DNA from: Candidatus Gastranaerophilales bacterium
GTDB taxonomy: Bacteria > Cyanobacteriota > Vampirovibrionia > Gastranaerophilales > Gastranaerophilaceae
Reading direction: 5' to 3'
NCBI GenBank assembly: GCA_944324435.1
Contig: CALUWH010000022.1
Span: forward strand, 1-35,135
Length of the DNA stretch: 35,135 bases
Under the pieces are notes generated by a model. It saw only the letters and a program-made list of their open reading frames with translations. It searched no databases and was not told the DNA's origin. Each line of letters begins with the position of its first letter. Positions within the stretch are counted from its first letter, which is position 1. The position numbers and the translations under genes are program-made. This document shows, one piece after another, positions 34,180-35,135 of the stretch.

Positions 34180-34213
34180 ACTTCTGATAGCAAATTTTGT
34201 TATCAGAAGTTTT
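34180..34213 (+). terminator. Intrinsic terminator after the M49-like gene
   Basis: ACTTCTGATA (34180-34189) pairs with TATCAGAAGT (34201-34210), followed by a short T4 run. Moderate strength. Confidence 0.7.
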
Positions 34214-34251
34214 ACTAACAATAAAATACACATAAAAAGTAAGGATAGGTT

Positions 34252-35135
34252 ATGGAAGTAAATAAAATTATCTCGGGAAACAGACCTCAGTACACCACTG
34301 TATTTAAAGCAAATACAACAGCTCAAACAACAGGGACTAACAGAAGAGATTTAGCAATTGGAACAGGTATAGCGGCTGCAGCAGTATTAGCGTCGTCTGT
34401 GGCTCTTATAAGAGGAAATAAAATAAATAAAGAATTAAAACAGACATTGGAAAAATTAAAAGAATCCGAAAACAAGACTAAAAATTTGGAAAATAAATTA
34501 AAAGAGGCTGAAGAAAAAGCGCAGAAAGCAATAGAAGAATTAAAAAAACAGGATAATAAACCTACAGTTAAAAAAACATCAGGTAAACAGTCTTCTTCTC
34601 CTCAGGTTATAAAACAGATTATTATTGTAAAAGAAAAAGCTCCGGAAACACCTGCTGCTCCAGAGATTTCAGAGAGGAATATTGAATCCAATGTATTAAC
34701 AGATGTAAAAAATTATATAAAGGACTTTTTTGCTAAACGTAAAGAACAAAAGCAGAGACGTAAAGGGCTTAAATTAATAGAAAAAGAAGAAGCCGCTCAG
34801 CGCAAGTTTAAAGCGGAAAGCGACGCACGCAATCAAAAATGGCTCAAAGAACAGCATAAAATTAAAGAACAGGAATACGCAAGATTATTTGATGCGGCGG
34901 AAGAAAAAAAAGAGATTGAAAAAGCAGTTAAAATGCTCGACGACGAAGCTGCGGCAAAAGATGAGTTACGCAAAGCAAGCGACGCTCGTAACCAAAAATG
35001 GCTTGAAGAGCAGCACAAAATCAAAGAACAAGAATACGCAAGGTTGTTCGATGAGGCTGAGAAAAACGAGATAGAAAAAGCAGTTAAAATGCTCGACGAC
35101 GAAGCTGCGGCAAAAGATGAGTTACGCAAAGCAAG
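34252..35135 (+). CDS. Partial membrane-anchored coiled-coil protein with tandem repeats
   Basis: The ORF starts at ATG 34252 (ribosome site AAGGATAGG) and is still open at the window end after 294 codons. Residues 1-30 are polar (MEVNKIISGN), residues about 35-53 are a hydrophobic helix (LAIGTGIAAAAVLASSVALI), then comes a coiled coil of Lys/Glu heptads (about 60-105), a S/P/T linker (108-150), and from residue 190 tandem repeats of 53 and 52 residues (SDARNQKWLKEQHKIKEQEY and following), with a third beginning at the edge. The protein is probably long and filamentous. No known family is recognised. Confidence 0.75.
   Translation, partial: MEVNKIISGNRPQYTTVFKANTTAQTTGTNRRDLAIGTGIAAAAVLASSVALIRGNKINKELKQTLEKLKESENKTKNLENKLKEAEEKAQKAIEELKKQDNKPTVKKTSGKQSSSPQVIKQIIIVKEKAPETPAAPEISERNIESNVLTDVKNYIKDFFAKRKEQKQRRKGLKLIEKEEAAQRKFKAESDARNQKWLKEQHKIKEQEYARLFDAAEEKKEIEKAVKMLDDEAAAKDELRKASDARNQKWLEEQHKIKEQEYARLFDEAEKNEIEKAVKMLDDEAAAKDELRKA
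34819..35135 (+). repeat. Tandem 159/156-bp coding repeats
   Basis: Unit 1 is 34819-34977, unit 2 is 34978-35133, and a third starts at 35134. The last 55 or so bases of each unit are identical, while the first part carries mostly synonymous differences and one codon was lost. This pattern suggests recent partial homogenisation. Confidence 0.85.

Noticed and set aside
34833-35129. Serine-rich minus-strand ORF
   Set aside because: It is the antisense shadow of the tandem coding repeats; its own repeats mirror them.

Overview
The window is about 35 kb of AT-rich bacterial chromosome with tightly packed genes. No rRNA, tRNA, transposase, integrase or CRISPR array was seen. The genes indicate an anaerobic (pyruvate formate-lyase activase), diderm (usher-like outer-membrane protein, TonB-like domain) bacterium. 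It has peptidoglycan recycling (MurQ), a ferredoxin-type split glutamate synthase, and several large proteins without signal peptides that match no family I recognise. My best guess is a gut-type non-photosynthetic cyanobacterial relative (Vampirovibrionia / Gastranaerophilales). This rests on overall gene style and has not been tested by phylogeny.

Layout. 1-255: a terminator of an upstream gene and repeat-like spacer. 256-4076: a degenerate HD-GYP protein, a 54-aa small ORF coupled to adenosylhomocysteinase, and pflA. 4298-10636: a five-gene locus resembling a chaperone-usher fimbrial system (two-domain subunit, PapD-like chaperone, two related pilin-like subunits, and a 1010-aa usher behind a 235-bp structured spacer). 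10637-11249: a terminator and a repeat-rich, MITE-like spacer. 11250-15752: an unknown protein, rpsO, a MerR-like coiled-coil protein, smpB, a YhcC-type radical SAM protein, ribH and murQ. 15749-18346: a giant lysozyme/LysM/amidase, convergent with murQ. 18365-18719: a divergent spacer with a candidate structured small RNA. 18720-21390: a gpsA / PSP1-domain (RicT-like) / SIMPL operon. 21400-24790: alr, a TonB-domain protein and a 604-aa unknown protein. 24965-28510: a 42-aa small ORF, then a glutamine amidotransferase / ferredoxin-glutamate-synthase operon ending in a membrane-protein gene broken by an in-frame stop. 28605-35135: uvrA, a HEPN-MNT toxin-antitoxin pair, an M49-like metallopeptidase and a truncated coiled-coil repeat protein.

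Three regulatory patterns cross gene boundaries. First, at least six genes have a -10 hexamer 6-7 nt before the start codon and no Shine-Dalgarno, which predicts leaderless mRNAs; several starts are corrected on this basis. Second, three unlinked genes (the 130-aa unknown, the lysozyme-amidase and the 604-aa unknown) share a near-identical TACTTTATATAWATG block upstream, suggesting one regulon. Third, a 15-bp inverted repeat lies at the usher start codon and again just after its stop codon.

The strongest candidates for an undescribed system are the chaperone-usher-like locus and the co-regulated lysozyme-amidase set.
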